Positions 17,614 through 29,440 of a DNA stretch of 64,000 bases are shown piece after piece (the stretch's first letter is position 1; each line of letters starts with the position of its first letter). Below the pieces are notes generated by a model. That model worked only from the letters and a program-made list of their open reading frames with translations. It made no database searches and was not told where the DNA came from. The translations under genes were made by a program, and so were the position numbers. This DNA is from Prosapia bicincta (taxonomy: Eukaryota; Arthropoda; Insecta; Hemiptera; Cercopidae): the NCBI GenBank assembly GCA_036971475.1, contig JBAIZL010000001.1:77629771-77693770 (forward strand). Reading direction: 5' to 3'.

Positions 17614-20600
17614 TATTCAAAATAACTAAAGGAAACAATATAGTTATGTCTAATTACATCTTTCAATGTTTGTGATGAATATAAAATTTTGCTGCGTAAT
17701 TTATGGTCAACAGTGTTATTAAAATCCAACTTGATTATTTTTGAACCAAATAAATCATACTAAAGATATTAGCAAAATATAGTTTTGATTCAAGTTGTAG
17801 GTAATATTGCAATAAAACAGAGATTAACATGTGTTGGGAAATACTTGTTGACATTTCAAATGTAAGATAAGAAATATAGTCTTATTAGTTTATATTTTGG
17901 TATGACTGAGTTAAATTAATGATTAAAAAATATTTTAATTAAAAAGTAGCTTATAATATCTAAATATCCTTAAAATTCTCTATGTAATATTAGAGATAAA
18001 ACTGTAATTGTGTTAATTGCAGTATTAAAAAATCACAAGTTTATAAAATAAGTTGTAATACATGTGATAATATTTAGGTAAAAGGAAATAGTTACTAAAT
18101 TTAAAAGAACTTATAGGCTACATTAAATATGATAAACGTGAATAATATAACATATTCTCTAAAACACCATTTAGATATTACAGATGTCAGATTACTTAAA
18201 AGTGTAGCCTGTTAAAAGTTAGTTACAAAAGCATTTTATTACAGAACAAAAATAATACATCAATGAATGCAGATAAGTGACATATGGTTTAACTTATAAT
18301 CTGTTGAAAAAAATAAATAAAATTCTAAGGTTACCTAGAGAGATAAAAATAAAGAATAAAGACGTAATTAGTGAAAGAGCAGTGAGATTGGAAGCTTATA
18401 TAGTCAAATAGGAAAATAAATTTTATGATCAGGAAAGTATAAGGACGGTTCTAGTCAAGTTAGGCTTGGACTGGATTTACTTGGCATTATCCTGACAATT
18501 TACAGATGTATAAAGTGTAGTGGCAATTGAGGGTTTGTAATAAAGTGAGGTCTACTCTTTGTCAAGATCTAAGGTTGTGTCTGTAATTAGTGTATGTGGA
18601 ATAATAACAGTATTCAAAGTTCAAGGGAAGGTACTATTACTTCCCAATACAAATGAAACAGTTAAATAAAAAAAAAATAAAGAGAATTATTTTCTTAAAT
18701 GTAGATAATAAAATAAAATGATGCAAATTGCATAAGTTTTAATTTATGGCTTCAAGAAGACTATTTTATAAAATTATGAAATATGTTTGATAGTGTTTGA
18801 ATAAATGTCAAACCGTTTGGACTGTCAGATATCCATTACAATGCTCTGCCACCACCATTGTGCTGGAAATTTACCTTTTAATACAAAACTGTTTTAAATA
18901 AATCCGCAAAACAAACACTATACTCAATAGATCTGTGCCAAACCTGTTTCGAAAAATATTAAATTTTGTATATTGAGAGAAAATATTTATTGATTTTAAT
19001 ACTTATGAATTTAATCATACTGTAATGAATAAAGTTCAATAGCTTCTGTTTTTTCTAATGTTCAAGAACATATTTTCGTGTAATCCGAGTTTTCAATAAA
19101 CCAAGGGGGTTTGGTCCCATTCACTTCGAATCATCGATACTCTACTGCGGTTAAATTTATATTCCACCCAGGTTTCTTTATCAGTTTCTTTACACTACCC
19201 CTAAATCCCTATAGAAAGTATGTAAATCTCAGAGAAACAAGCCATGATTCTCCTTTCTGTTCCAGATCAGGGGATTTTTATGCCCCCATCTTATTCCACG
19301 ATTCTTCTTCCCCCCATTATAAATCACCTACAAATATGTAATGATAAGTCTTTATAAAATGATTTAATTTTTCTTAACTGCATACAAACAATACTAGTAA
19401 GAAAATAATTTATATAGTTCTTAAAATAAATTTTCCTAGTAAATCTCTAATGTAAAATTCTATTAGTTTACAATTCGTGCCGTCTGTAATACAGTAAAAC
19501 AAAATTTAGGCATTGAAATGTTTAATTTAATTTTTTATCTCTACACTTGATATGTTAGCCATAGTATGTACTTTATCTCAAACATATAAACACACAAACT
19601 ATCTAGTTAATAAAGTCCCACTTATGGAATATTTTTTGTCATAGTTTCTAAATAGGTATAAAAGGTCTGTTTGTGTTATTTACGGATTTATTTTAGAAAC
19701 AAAAAGCCTAATATTTTGTGTAATATTAAAACTGATTGAAATAAACTGCTGTATTTTTTTTTTTAAATTCCTATCACACTCTTCTGATATATATATTTTG
19801 TACAAATTTTCAGTCATTATTTAAATACGTTATAATTCATCCAACCGAGGTCAAATATTTTTTTTAACCTGTAGTAGATGACAATTAACGATAATAAAGT
19901 TTTTTCAAATATTTATTCAATAATTAACTTATAAAATTTTGGGAACATATCGGAAGTGGAACTGTGAATCTGCGTATTCGGAGTGTAGCTAGTACCTACT
20001 GTTATATTAGAAGGTACTGGTCTAGCGTACTTAGGTACCTTGCCAACTTTCCAATACCTAAATATTTATTTCTCAAAGATGTATATGAATTGTACTACCT
20101 TAAAATGTTGCAATGGTTATCACACAATATTATAAATAGTACTCTGAGGATAGAAATAAATGTAAAGAATAAAACAAAGAAACAAACTGGAAATAAGCAA
20201 ACAATTAAATTTTTCTTTGTTGACCTCAGTAGGAATTTACTTTTTAAAAATATTTTTCTTGTTTAAAGATTAGGCCCATGAAACTGCCTAATTCCCACTT
20301 TTCCTACAGGAATTTTAAGACCAATTTGTTCATTGTAAGTCTTTGTAAGTCATTAATTAGTCCTTTCTGAATAATTTTTATTATGCGACTAAGAACTTTT
20401 TTTGGTCTTTTCTTGACCTAGAAAGATTGCTATGTCTAAACAATGTCCCTAAGTTCTATCAACAAGGTTTCTAATACACGTTGTTAAAAACAAACCATAG
20501 CATCATATTTATCTTAAAAACGTTCAGTGATACACAATCAGTCATTTCTGTTGTACTGAAAATCACATGTTTACTAGAAATTGAAATATTCATTCTAAGC

Positions 20601-20709
20601 CTGGACCAGTTGAAATAAAGTTAGTTAGATAAGTGTTAGTATTCTCTTTCATTTACCTCAGGGTGGGAATGAGTATTGTAAACTGTAATGTTTGTTTTGT
20701 TTGTTTATT
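17614..20709. other. Unique AT-rich intergenic sequence
   Basis: No exon with recognisable protein, no repeat terminus and no RNA gene. Short open frames at 19111-19341 and 19964-20266 have no recognisable domain and AT-driven composition. Confidence 0.5.
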
Positions 20710-20713
20710 TTAA

Positions 20714-21345
20714 CATGTTGGCTGCGGCGAAAGCCTATCGGCTTTCGAGTGGCGGCTTCTCGGGTGCGGCGGAAGCCTATAGGCTTCTCGTGTCCATATT
20801 CGTTACATGTAGAGTTTACGACTACATTTATTGCTTTAGTTTGCTGTTTCTCTCGCAGCATGGTGGGTGTGTACGTGTGTTTCTTGTGTAGCAATAGTTT
20901 CCCGTTTCGCTTACCAAAGGACGGTATATTATTCATTTGTTTTTGTAAATAAATAATGTTATTTTAGTGTTTTATCTCTGTAAAATAATGACTGGTACAT
21001 CTAGGGACATGGTTTTCAATGTAAATAGTGCTTTGAACGATATTGGTAACTACTCCGAGATTAGTTCCGGTGATGAGTCCAGTGACATTGATGCCGCCGA
21101 TCTAGATGGTGAACCTATATCTGCAGACAATGAAAGTGAGTCAGATGATGATGATTCAGACAATTACAACCCTACTTGGTGTCATTATAACACTATTGCT
21201 ATGAGAGACATACCCATTTACTCGACAGAATTTATATATAACAATAAATAAGCAAAAGTGTAATTTTTTACAATGGTATCTTCTAGCGGTACTGTGAAAG
21301 CCTATCGGCTTCCGATAACTGTGACGTCATAATATTAGCTGAAAA
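20714..21345 (+). mobile_element. Deleted piggyBac-like element (probable)
   Basis: Starts after TTAA (20710-20713) with CATGTTGGCTGCGGCG. Near the left end is a hairpin-like GAAAGCCTATCGGCTTTC, and GAAAGCCTATCGGCTTCC occurs again at 21297-21314. It holds a short acidic ORF. The right terminus and its TTAA are not clear, so the end given is approximate. Confidence 0.5.
20988..21251 (+). CDS. Acidic small ORF, probably a truncated piggyBac-like transposase N-terminus
   Basis: 87 codons from ATG (20988) to TAA. The sequence is MTGTSRDMVFN, followed by an acidic Ser/Asp-rich stretch (ISSGDESSDIDAADLDGEPI, ESESDDDDSDNYNPTW), then CHYNTIAMRDIPIYSTEF. Acidic, disordered N-termini of this kind precede the DDE domain in piggyBac-family transposases. 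Here the DDE and cysteine-rich domains are missing, and the frame stops right after the acidic part, as expected for an internal deletion. The family assignment rests on composition and on the flanking TTAA-linked repeat, not on a catalytic motif. It could be another short acidic protein. Confidence 0.4.
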   Translation: MTGTSRDMVFNVNSALNDIGNYSEISSGDESSDIDAADLDGEPISADNESESDDDDSDNYNPTWCHYNTIAMRDIPIYSTEFIYNNK

Positions 21346-21562
21346 GCATTCAAAATGTTTTTTTTTCTTCTAATAAATTATTTATTTCATTATTATTTAC
21401 GATATATGACAATAAATAGTCATAAGTAAAATTTTTCTTACAATGTGAACTTACATTTCTTTTTCAACCTTGAACTGATAATTATAATTCCTAAAATGCA
21501 ATGACCTTTCTAACTGTTGTCTTGAAGAATTTGTTAATATCTTATATAATAATATAATATAA

Positions 21563-21620
<58 letters not shown>
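21346..21620. other. AT-rich sequence grading into (TA)n
   Basis: No gene. (TA)n at about 21570-21620 borders the PLE palindrome that follows. Confidence 0.6.
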
Positions 21621-21622
<2 letters not shown>

Positions 21623-21965
21623 TTTTTTGGACTATGAGACTGACAGACTTACCTTGGTAAGAGTTCACACTGTAGTCTTGAAATAGAAACACATAAAAGC
21701 ACTTAAACAATGATATATTTCAACCACACAGTGGTCTTTGTCAATCGAAGAGAAAACACAAAAAGAAATATGAGAGAATGAAATAAAAGAGAGAGATTTT
21801 ATTTCATTCTCTCATATTTCTTTTTGTGTTTTCTCTTCGATTGACAAAGACCACTGTGTGGTTGAAATATATCATTGTTTAAGTGCTTTTATGTGTTTCT
21901 ATTTCAAGACTACAGTGTGGACTCTTACCAAGGTAAGTCTGTCAGTCTCCTAGTCCAAAAAATCT
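21621..21965. repeat. Palindromic pair of PLE terminal repeats, subfamily I
   Basis: The left arm (21621-21780) and right arm (about 21795-21965) are near-perfect inverted copies beginning and ending with GACTGACAGACTTACCTTGG or its complement. Each has a hammerhead-like layout (helix II GACCAC/GUGGUU, then GAAA) but with a core of only CAAA. (TA)n lies on both sides (21570-21620 and 21998-22071). Confidence 0.85.
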
Positions 21966-21989
21966 AAATAATCTTTACCAACCAAAACT

Positions 21990-21997
<8 letters not shown>

Positions 21998-22071
<74 letters not shown>
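21998..22071. repeat. (TA)n microsatellite
   Basis: About 37 TA units abutting the outer end of the PLE palindrome. Confidence 0.95.
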
Positions 22072-22078
<7 letters not shown>

Positions 22079-22459
22079 ATAAGAATTAAACATATTGTAT
22101 TATATATCACTGTTTTATGCACAAGAGAATAATGTAATAAAATAAATGTGGTACATACCTTTTTTCTTCAAAATCCCATTTTTCATTTGCTTAAAAAATA
22201 AATAAAATTTTGTTTCTTTAATTAAAATTTTTTATCGTATGTATGTGCATATATATAGGTTAGTTCTCCTATCAAGTCCAAAAAATATATATATATATAT
22301 TCTTGATATTTTACATTATCTATTGTTTTTCCGTTGCACTGACTTTATGAAATTAATATATTGCTATTGTAAGTAATTTTATCCACCATTAAGTGCAATG
22401 ATTTTACCTTGAGTGACGAGGCGTCTTTCGGTCACTTGACCATTGTTGAATCACTGATT
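22072..22459. repeat. AT-rich spacer and a J-type PLE terminal repeat
   Basis: 22072-22260 is unremarkable AT-rich sequence. From about 22263 come fragments of E-type and J-type PLE termini around a short (TA)n. The J fold on the - strand (about 22405-22455) keeps helix I with one G-U pair. Confidence 0.6.
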
Positions 22460-22697
22460 ACGTTTTCTCAATTTTTCTGGTGCGGATCTTTGGTCCGTCG
22501 TGTTGGTAATTGTTGACGTCATATACATTTCCTCTTGAGTCTTGTGTATTATGTTTTTGAATAGTATGTCTTCTGTATATGTTGTTTGTAGATTCTTTAA
22601 ATTGTTGTGTATGTTTTTATAAATCTGGTATTTTTCTAGTGAGTTTAGTTCTATTGGGTTATTATTTATTTCAAGTATGGTTAGGTTATTTTCGTAA
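22460..22697 (-). pseudogene. Truncated PLE ORF end, subfamily J
   Basis: The - strand encodes the end of the endonuclease region and tail of subfamily J, as at 1710-2300. It is cut at about 22697, where a different PLE fragment begins on the + strand. Confidence 0.65.
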
Positions 22698-22704
22698 TTA
22701 CGTC

Positions 22705-22905
22705 AGCAATCTGTCAGCAAATGTTGGGCAATCTTTGCTCAAGTGGAAAACTACAGGACTAGAGTTATTCGTGAGGCTATCGAAATAGAGAAGCGAGGGA
22801 GTCTTAACAAACACTATGATACTTTGAATTTGCCCGCAGTCTGGAAGTATGTCATCGATAGATTTTATCGGCAGAAAGGTGAACAAAGGCAAAGGAATGT
22901 GAGTA
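22705..22905 (+). pseudogene. C-terminal fragment of a different PLE ORF
   Basis: The frame gives WAIFAQVENYRTRVIREAIE, then IEKRGSLNKHYDTLNLPAVW, then KYVIDRF. The block ENYxxRxxREAIEIxK...LN...LxLxxxWxxxI is the C-terminal end after the GIY-YIG domain in many PLEs. It is followed by GTGGATTGACGTCATTG, duplicated in tandem, and GGGCGTGGCTTCATTCC, which resembles the subfamily A terminal repeat. The fragment is truncated on both sides. Confidence 0.7.
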
Positions 22906-23022
22906 TTGTTTGGATCAGGCGTGTGTGGATTGACGTCATTGTGTGGATTGACGTCATTGGGCGTGGCTTCATTCCTCTATATATAGGAGACGAGTTATCT
23001 GCGCTCTTCTACTGTTGTTGGG

Positions 23023-23025
<3 letters not shown>

Positions 23026-23057
<32 letters not shown>

Positions 23058-23330
23058 TTTTTTGGACTAGGAGACTGACAGAATTACCTTGGTAAGAGTC
23101 CACTCTGTAGTCTTGAAATAGAAACACATAAAAGCACTTAAAGCATTCATTCTCTCATATTTCTTTTTGTGTTTTCTCTTCGATTGACAAAGACCACTGT
23201 GTGGTTGAAATATATCATTGTTTAAGTGCTTTTATGTGTTTCTATTTCAAGACTACAGAGTGAACTCTTACCAAGGTAAGTCTGTCAGTCTCCTAGTCCA
23301 AAAAATCTAAATAATCTTTACCAACCAAAA
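23026..23330. repeat. (TA)n and a deleted palindrome of PLE terminal repeats, subfamily I
   Basis: (TA)n at 23026-23055 is followed by the same pair of inverted arms as at 21621-21965. Part of the left arm is missing (the arm stops near 23142), so the palindrome is asymmetric. Confidence 0.8.
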
Positions 23331-23336
23331 CTTACC

Positions 23337-23338
<2 letters not shown>

Positions 23339-23431
<93 letters not shown>
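23339..23431. repeat. (TA)n followed by (GA)n
   Basis: A (TA)n tract at 23339-23410 changes directly to (GA)n at 23411-23431, next to an E-type PLE repeat. Confidence 0.95.
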
Positions 23432-23723
23432 GAATTTTTGGACTAGATAGGAGACTGACAGACTCACCTAATGGCAATAGTCCAAAACTGCATCTCTTGG
23501 AAATAAATAAATAGACACATATAAAAACTTAAAACACTGTTGAAATATTTCGATCAATAATGATCTTCATCAATCAAAAAAGAGAAAAAGAAAAGATTCT
23601 TTTGGACTATTGCCATTAGGTAAGTCTGTCAGTCTCCTATCTAATCCAAAAATTCCTAAATAAGCTTTAAGCTCTACTAGAACTAACCTAAATATATACA
23701 CAGACACACACACACACACACAC
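23432..23723. repeat. Inverted PLE terminal repeats, subfamily E, with internal deletion, then (CA)n
   Basis: The left part (23432-23590) holds the - strand of an E-type repeat with core UUGAUGAA (C3 changed to U) and intact helices. The right part (23597-23680) is the outer end only, inverted. (CA)n follows at about 23700-23723. Confidence 0.75.
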
Positions 23724-25265
23724 GATAAAAACTATGTACAGGTCTTCTGCATTGTGAAACATCCTCTGGTATTTCATCTTCAAATAAATCAATTTCGTCA
23801 TCTGAAGAAAAACATTTTTTATGCAACTAACAAATATTGTCAGATTTTAGTTTCATATTACAAAAACTGACATTGAAACTAACAAAAAAAATGCCAGAAC
23901 TTTACTGATATGTACCTTATTGAAGGTAGCAAATATTAGGTACATTTATTTTTGCTGTTCCAAACTAATAATTACATCACTGGATTTTCATTGTTTTGCA
24001 ATTGTAGAACATAAAGCAAGGAATAGTTTTACTTAAATTACAGTCACAAAACAGTAGTTTTGATACAAGGGAATATGTATTGAGTACTTATAAACTTTGG
24101 AATAGTTCTCATTCCAAATAAATGAGAAAATACTTGCTATATGCATTGAATTGATTTCTACACCAAATTTAATAAAAGTTTTCCTTGTCACACACATTTC
24201 ACTGATAGTTTGTATCTTTTCGAATGCCTTTATTGTAACATATTGCATAACATTTTCAAAGTGTAATCTTTTACCTCCATTTCTTGTTACTACATTTAAA
24301 AACATTTGTTATTAAAATTGTACTATTAGTAAAGGATGCACATATTTCACAGTCAAATAAATTGGATTGACCAGAGATAATACCAATTTTGACTACAACA
24401 TTTTTAATGTATTAGTGTATGGATAAAATACAAAAATTTCTGTTTTATACTTTACCTGTTCTTTTTAAGACATATTGGACATAGAACATCATTAGCTGTT
24501 GCTTGTAGTATTTGCAATGGCTGATTTTTGTTGCTTAAAACACCAAAAAAAATTTTTCCAATTATATACACCTGGATATAATAACATCTTAATGCCTATA
24601 TTGTTTTTACAAAACAGCAGAACTGAATTTAGTACTGCCATGTTTAATATTTATACATTATTTTATATCACTATGTTCCTTATGATTACACATACATGGC
24701 CTAACAAATGGTATAGCCTGTCAACATCACACATATATTTGTTATATGCAATATTATTTGGAAATAGCTATCGCCATTACTCAATTCCTTGAATTCTACG
24801 TTAGAATTAAATTCTATGCCAATTTAACTTGGCAATGTGACCAACACTAACAAGAAGTATTGTTATAAAATATATGTTGATCTATACACTAGAAATGATA
24901 ACTAAAAACAAGGCTTAAAACTAATAAACGTAAGCTATCAAAAGACTGAAAAACGACATCACAAACTGAATGATGTGGCAGGAAAAAATGTGACAAGTTT
25001 GTGCTGGCTAAAACAATCCAATGAATTAAGGCATTTTCAGCACACCTCTAAATTCAGCATGGTGCCAGTTTTTATCATCAACTGTGAACATGTTAAAGCC
25101 TGAAAATAACATCCAGTGAAATGTATTAGTTTAGTCTTTTGCACCTTAGTGTTAGATTAGATATGGTTGACATGTAAGCTGGCACTTGGTCTTGGTATGG
25201 CAATATAAGGGGGGGGGGGGTAGATTAGGCAAAGACTGCGAACGTTTCCACGAATGTAGACTTAC
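23724..25265 (-). other. Region of short exon-like pieces on the - strand, gene unknown
   Basis: Coding-like pieces, read on the - strand: 25046-25099 (18 codons, ALTCSQLMIKTGTMLNLE, acceptor TTTTCAG, donor GTGTGC); about 24466-24530 (QPLQILQATANDVLCPICLK, donor GTAAAG); about 24345-24420 (SGQSNLFDCEICASFTN); 24033-24305 (NGGKRLHFENVMQYVTIKAF); and about 23750-23830 (CFSSDDEIDLFEDEIPEDVS). CPIC and CEIC look like zinc ligands. Reading phases do not all join, so this may be a decayed gene or partly chance. No family is recognised. Confidence 0.3.
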
Positions 25266-25331
25266 AGCATTTTGTATTTCATCTACTGGAGCGCCATCAC
25301 GAGGGTCGAGAGAACAGTTGATGGAAACCAT
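25266..25331 (-). CDS. Candidate first coding exon of an unknown gene
   Basis: ATG at 25331 is followed by 22 open codons, MVSINCSLDPRDGAPVDEIQ then NA, ending at a codon boundary on a consensus donor GTAAGT (25265-25260). It is more GC-rich than its surroundings, with exon-like codon use. The next candidate exon (25046-25099) starts in phase 0, so the two join into 40 open codons. I do not recognise the protein. Assignment as a start exon rests on the ATG, the donor and composition only. Confidence 0.35.
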
Positions 25332-26497
25332 ATGACGGCAGAAAAGTTTTTCTATCTAGGCTAATACAGACGATCGGTCAACTGCCAGCTTACTTGTAAA
25401 GAAATACATAATTGTAATCATGGGCCAAGTTGCAACATTAAAACCTACAGATTTTAGTTTATGATTATTTATGTGAGACTTTTGTATTTTAGTGATTTTC
25501 TTTTACAATAGTTTCTTACGATCAGTAATAACAAAAATGGGCCATATTCTAATTACAAAATTCATGAGTGATTAGTAAAATTTTTAAAAATTAACAAATC
25601 ACCAGCGAATGTCTATATAAATAAATAATCCATAGAAATTTGTGGGAGTATTTAGGTTAAATGTTTTGTGAAGGAAGTATTTCTGTCTCATTTTCATAAC
25701 AGTACTACTAAAGGTTTAAGATAATGTAGTTATTTTTGTTTCACATATTTTGTCACTAATTAGATTGGTTTGTATTTTTCCTTGTTGACAATGCATTCAC
25801 ATAATGTTAACAAACATTTTAAATTAAGCAGAAAACCTTAATAAAATGATTCATTCTTAGTATTAATTAAATTTTTATTGAAATTTAATAAAATAATTTT
25901 ATATATTTACATAAAAGCATTTCAAAATATTCAGCTTAGTAACAAATTATTTATATATATTCTTGATTTCAAATTAAATATTTAATCCTTTGAGTTAATA
26001 AACTAAATTTTTAGTTTGAATCAAATTCATTGTCAGTGTTATTTTCTCAACCGTTGTTACTGTTCCCTACAACATTAGATACTTCTCTGCAATTAGAACT
26101 AACCTTCATCAATAATTTTACCTTCATTTAAGTTTACATTAGTTCAAACAATATTGCAAATCATTCAGAATGACAGATTAATAAGAAGTAACCAGCTACT
26201 GGCAATTATTTTAAGAAATACAACATTTAAGTAAGGCACATCGTGATAGTACTAACAGGGGTTCAGTCCAGTGTTCTCTGTGTTTATCAACTCTGGTATC
26301 TGGGATTTATTGAATATTTTAGATATTCTTGGATATCAAAGTTAAACAATATTAACTTTGTATTAATTAATAATAATTTGACATTTAAATTATGAATCCA
26401 TTAACAGGGTTTTTTTAATTTATCAAAATATTAACTGATTAATTATTTTTAATTTCCAAAAAGAAATACGTTTTTGAAGTGAGATTATTGACTTCTT
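25332..26497. other. Intergenic and 3'UTR region of the Gal3ST gene
   Basis: Contains a G12 run at 25209-25220. A candidate - strand poly(A) signal (TTTATT on + at 26306-26311) would serve the sulfotransferase gene. No other feature is seen. Confidence 0.5.
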
Positions 26498-27545
26498 TTA
26501 ATTTAATTGTTTAGTCATAAAATTGTTGAACTTATTAAGGACATAGTTTTTCTTTCTTTGATGAACTCTTATCTCAGAGGTGAATGCAAGCTCTGGTAGA
26601 GTTGCATGATTACACAACCAGTCTTTTTGATCTTTGACTCGGAACACAACCACATTTCCCAAACCTGTGCTGCTCATACCTTTGATACATCGAAAAGTTA
26701 GTTGTTCGTTTAAATTTAGTAACTTTCCTATTTCCGCATACATTTTATTTAAACCAAATTCTAATACACGTTTTTGAAAAACTTTTAAGAAATGAAAATA
26801 TATTTGGACGTCAGCACTGTTTAAAAGTAGTAATCTTTCTCGATCTTCAGTTGTTAGTCTGTGCTTATCTATGGGACTTCGAGCATTTAGATTAAGAGAA
26901 ATGACATTCTCCAACGGCCAATGCATTAAGTGACATAGTAACACTAACGAAGCTTCCATGTGTTCAGCTATCATAACAAGATGGAACTCACTTTCCAGTT
27001 TTTGTATAAAGTCACTAATTATATTGGTAGAATCAAAGTGCTCTTCATCCAAACCAAAATCCCAACTCATTTGGTTGAAGCCTATTCTTCCAAAGAACCG
27101 TTGTTTCAATGACACTAACTTGGTGTCATCATTAATCATACTTTCCAGAGATACATTATATATTGAATTAAATCCATAATAAGAAAACAGAGATTCATAA
27201 AGGTCTGCTGGATTACGAACTGTTGTCACAAAAACAGCATCGTCTTTCATTACAGGGCGTATAGTACTGTAATTGTATCGTGTGTGATGAGTAAAAATAT
27301 CATACTTATTGTCGACAGTACGCAGATCTTCTCCGATTAATTCACTCGAAAAATGTTGTGGGTTACCAACATAATTTGCTTCTTCAGGAAGTACAAAGTC
27401 CAAATTTTGTGAAAGTCCAAACCTCATTAATATATTTTGCACTGATGTGCTTGCACATTTATGAGTTTTCAGATAGAATATTGAAGTCCTGGATGTTTTC
27501 TGAGATGTATTTGCCCACATACGTTCCTTGGTGATTTCAATTTTT
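26498..27545 (-). CDS. Galactose-3-O-sulfotransferase family protein, last coding exon
   Basis: Predicted Golgi type II membrane enzyme that transfers sulfate from PAPS to the 3-OH of galactose in glycolipids or glycans. After a polypyrimidine acceptor (T15 then CAG, ending 27546) the exon supplies one base and then KIEITKERMWANTS... to TAA. The 5'-phosphosulfate-binding loop is YLKTHKCASTSVQNI and the 3'-phosphate-binding block is VFVTTVRNPADLYESLFSYY (about residues 16-30 and 96-115 counted from the first Met). Both are hallmarks of the Gal3ST family. The catalytic domain is complete and free of stops. The N-terminal anchor is missing here and is proposed at 35589-35674. The exact acceptor sugar cannot be told. 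Confidence 0.9.
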
Positions 27546-27890
27546 CTGAAAAAAAAAAAAAAATGGACAGTATGCTGTTAAAAATGTTTAATTTTACATT
27601 CAATCCTTCCCACCTGAATTGAATACCCAATAGACTCTAAGAATGCCCTGAAGGCATGATAAAGAATGTGTGAAACTGATTTTAAACAGATTTAAGTTTT
27701 ACTAGTACTTAATACTATTATCCACAAATTATTTAATTTTAGCTAGAAAAATTGAAAAAAATCTATTTTATTTGTATTTTTTGTTATCATTGATGTTCAG
27801 CAAAACTTTTATGTTGAAATTTAAATAATACAAGTTGCATGAACTTATGTCATGCAAGTTTTAATATTAAGTATTAAGGTTACTCATTCT
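27546..27890 (-). other. Gal3ST intron, unique part
   Basis: AT-rich sequence following the poly-T acceptor. No other feature is seen. Confidence 0.6.
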
Positions 27891-28276
27891 GTTTAAACAA
27901 ATAAAAACATACACAAAACTTACAAATTAATCATTTATTGAATCATAGGCGTTTCATAGTAGCGTTACTACTACAAACTCTAACTTACAACTAAGGTGAA
28001 AGTAAGGTTACACTTCCATATTTATACAGTAGGCGTTGCTATGCCCACCTGTCAAAACAACAATTATTAACCCTACTTTAAACATGATACATCAAATAGA
28101 AATTTTATACTCAACTCAATAAATACAATAAAATTTTTAACCATACAACATTTTTATATATAAACAAAATAGATAATTAATATTTCAGTTTATTATTATT
28201 TCAAGATTTTAACCAAAAAGTTTCAAAGTTTTCTTTTGTCACACTAATTACATTCATATAGAATTTGGAATAGGGC
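27891..28276 (-). repeat. PLE terminal repeat, subfamily C, with damaged hammerhead
   Basis: On the - strand it carries AGAGTTTGTAGTAGTAACGC and TATGATTCAATAAATG, matching 15170-15235. The CUGAUGA core and helix II are deleted, leaving only the GAAACGCCTATG side. It lies 3' of the endonuclease ORF of the same element. Confidence 0.7.
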
Positions 28277-28710
28277 CTAACTCGTTATTTTTATTCCTAA
28301 TAATATACAAGGTTTCCCACACATCCAATTCACTACACTTACAACGTTTTTTAATAGGGTTACATTGTCTACTTTAAATCTGTACTTTCCCTCTAAACAA
28401 TGTTTCGCCATCGCAAATTTCTGTCGTCTGTTATATTTAACATGAGAAAAATGTTCTTTAGCCCTAGTTTTAATATTTCTTTTTTTTTGACCTATATATT
28501 TCAGAGGACACTTGCTACACTTCAGGCAGTATATTCCTGACTTTTCTTCATTAGGTAAGGCGTCTTTATGGTTCCCTAACTTCATTAGGTTATTTGCAGT
28601 AGCAATTGTTACGTTCAAATTACTATTTATTCCTAGAGATTTTCTAATTTTATTAGACAGTGGTGGATGTTGTGCTATTTTTACCCATTTTTTCCTTTTT
28701 ATTTCTTATT
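28277..28710 (-). pseudogene. PLE endonuclease ORF fragment, subfamily C
   Basis: The - strand frame reads WVKIAQHPPLSNKIRKSLGI, NSNLNVTIATANNL, then EEKSGIYCLKCSKCPLKYIG (GIY-YIG core with CSKC) and RNIKTRAKEHFSHVKYNRRQ, ending at stop 28277. It is related to the ORF at 13612-14118. The reverse transcriptase is missing and the C-terminus departs from the usual tail, so it is a degraded copy in the Gal3ST intron. Confidence 0.75.
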
Positions 28711-29440
28711 AACATACTTCTCTGATTTCTAATTGTCTTTTTCTTCATCTTTTGTGGGTTTCATCTATTAACATTTAATTGTAACCATTGAATGTTGCTA
28801 CACTATAAATGTAATTCAGCTCACTTTTATAATTTTCTTCTGATAAAAGCAAATTACGATGCATCATAGAAGTGATTTTTGTGTGATATTGTATGAAATG
28901 AATCACTGGTGATAAATCTGCTCGTGTATATTGGTTTTCCTTAAGGATTTATGTACTCTTATACATATTTCATATTAGACATTCTAGAATGGAAATATAT
29001 GTTATTTATATGGTATTAGGATCTACTTAACTTGCCAAACTATTTTCCTGTGAAAATTTATATGTTATAAATAACAGTGTGTATAATTCTATAATAAAAA
29101 CAATTTTCCTATAAGAAAATATCGCAGTGGAACTTTATGTAATAAAAATTAAAAATTCTGTAACTGAATCATTAATCTTAAATAAAAAAAACTGTTTTTA
29201 TTCCATATACCACTTTTTCTAAACAAAATTTTTTTTTATACATACAGCTGCTGAAACACTATTTTATTGAAATTAAGGTTATAGTTTTACAGTTTAATGG
29301 ATTATTTTAAATTTTTTATTTCACTGTTACTCAACTCTGAATAAGCCTTTTTCATTGCTGCTCAATTATTTATATTTCAATTTACTTAGCATTTATTAAA
29401 TCATAAGTATTTATTTGAGTGACTAAGTGAAAACTGTTAA
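28711..29440. other. Gal3ST intron, no recognised feature
   Basis: AT-rich sequence; nothing recognised apart from its position between two PLE copies. Confidence 0.5.

Noticed and set aside
19111..20266. Open frames of 76 and 100 codons
   Set aside because: No recognisable domain, no splice context and AT-driven composition; not supported as genes.
24499..24792. 97-codon open frame on the + strand
   Set aside because: No motif; it overlaps exon-like sequence that reads better on the - strand.
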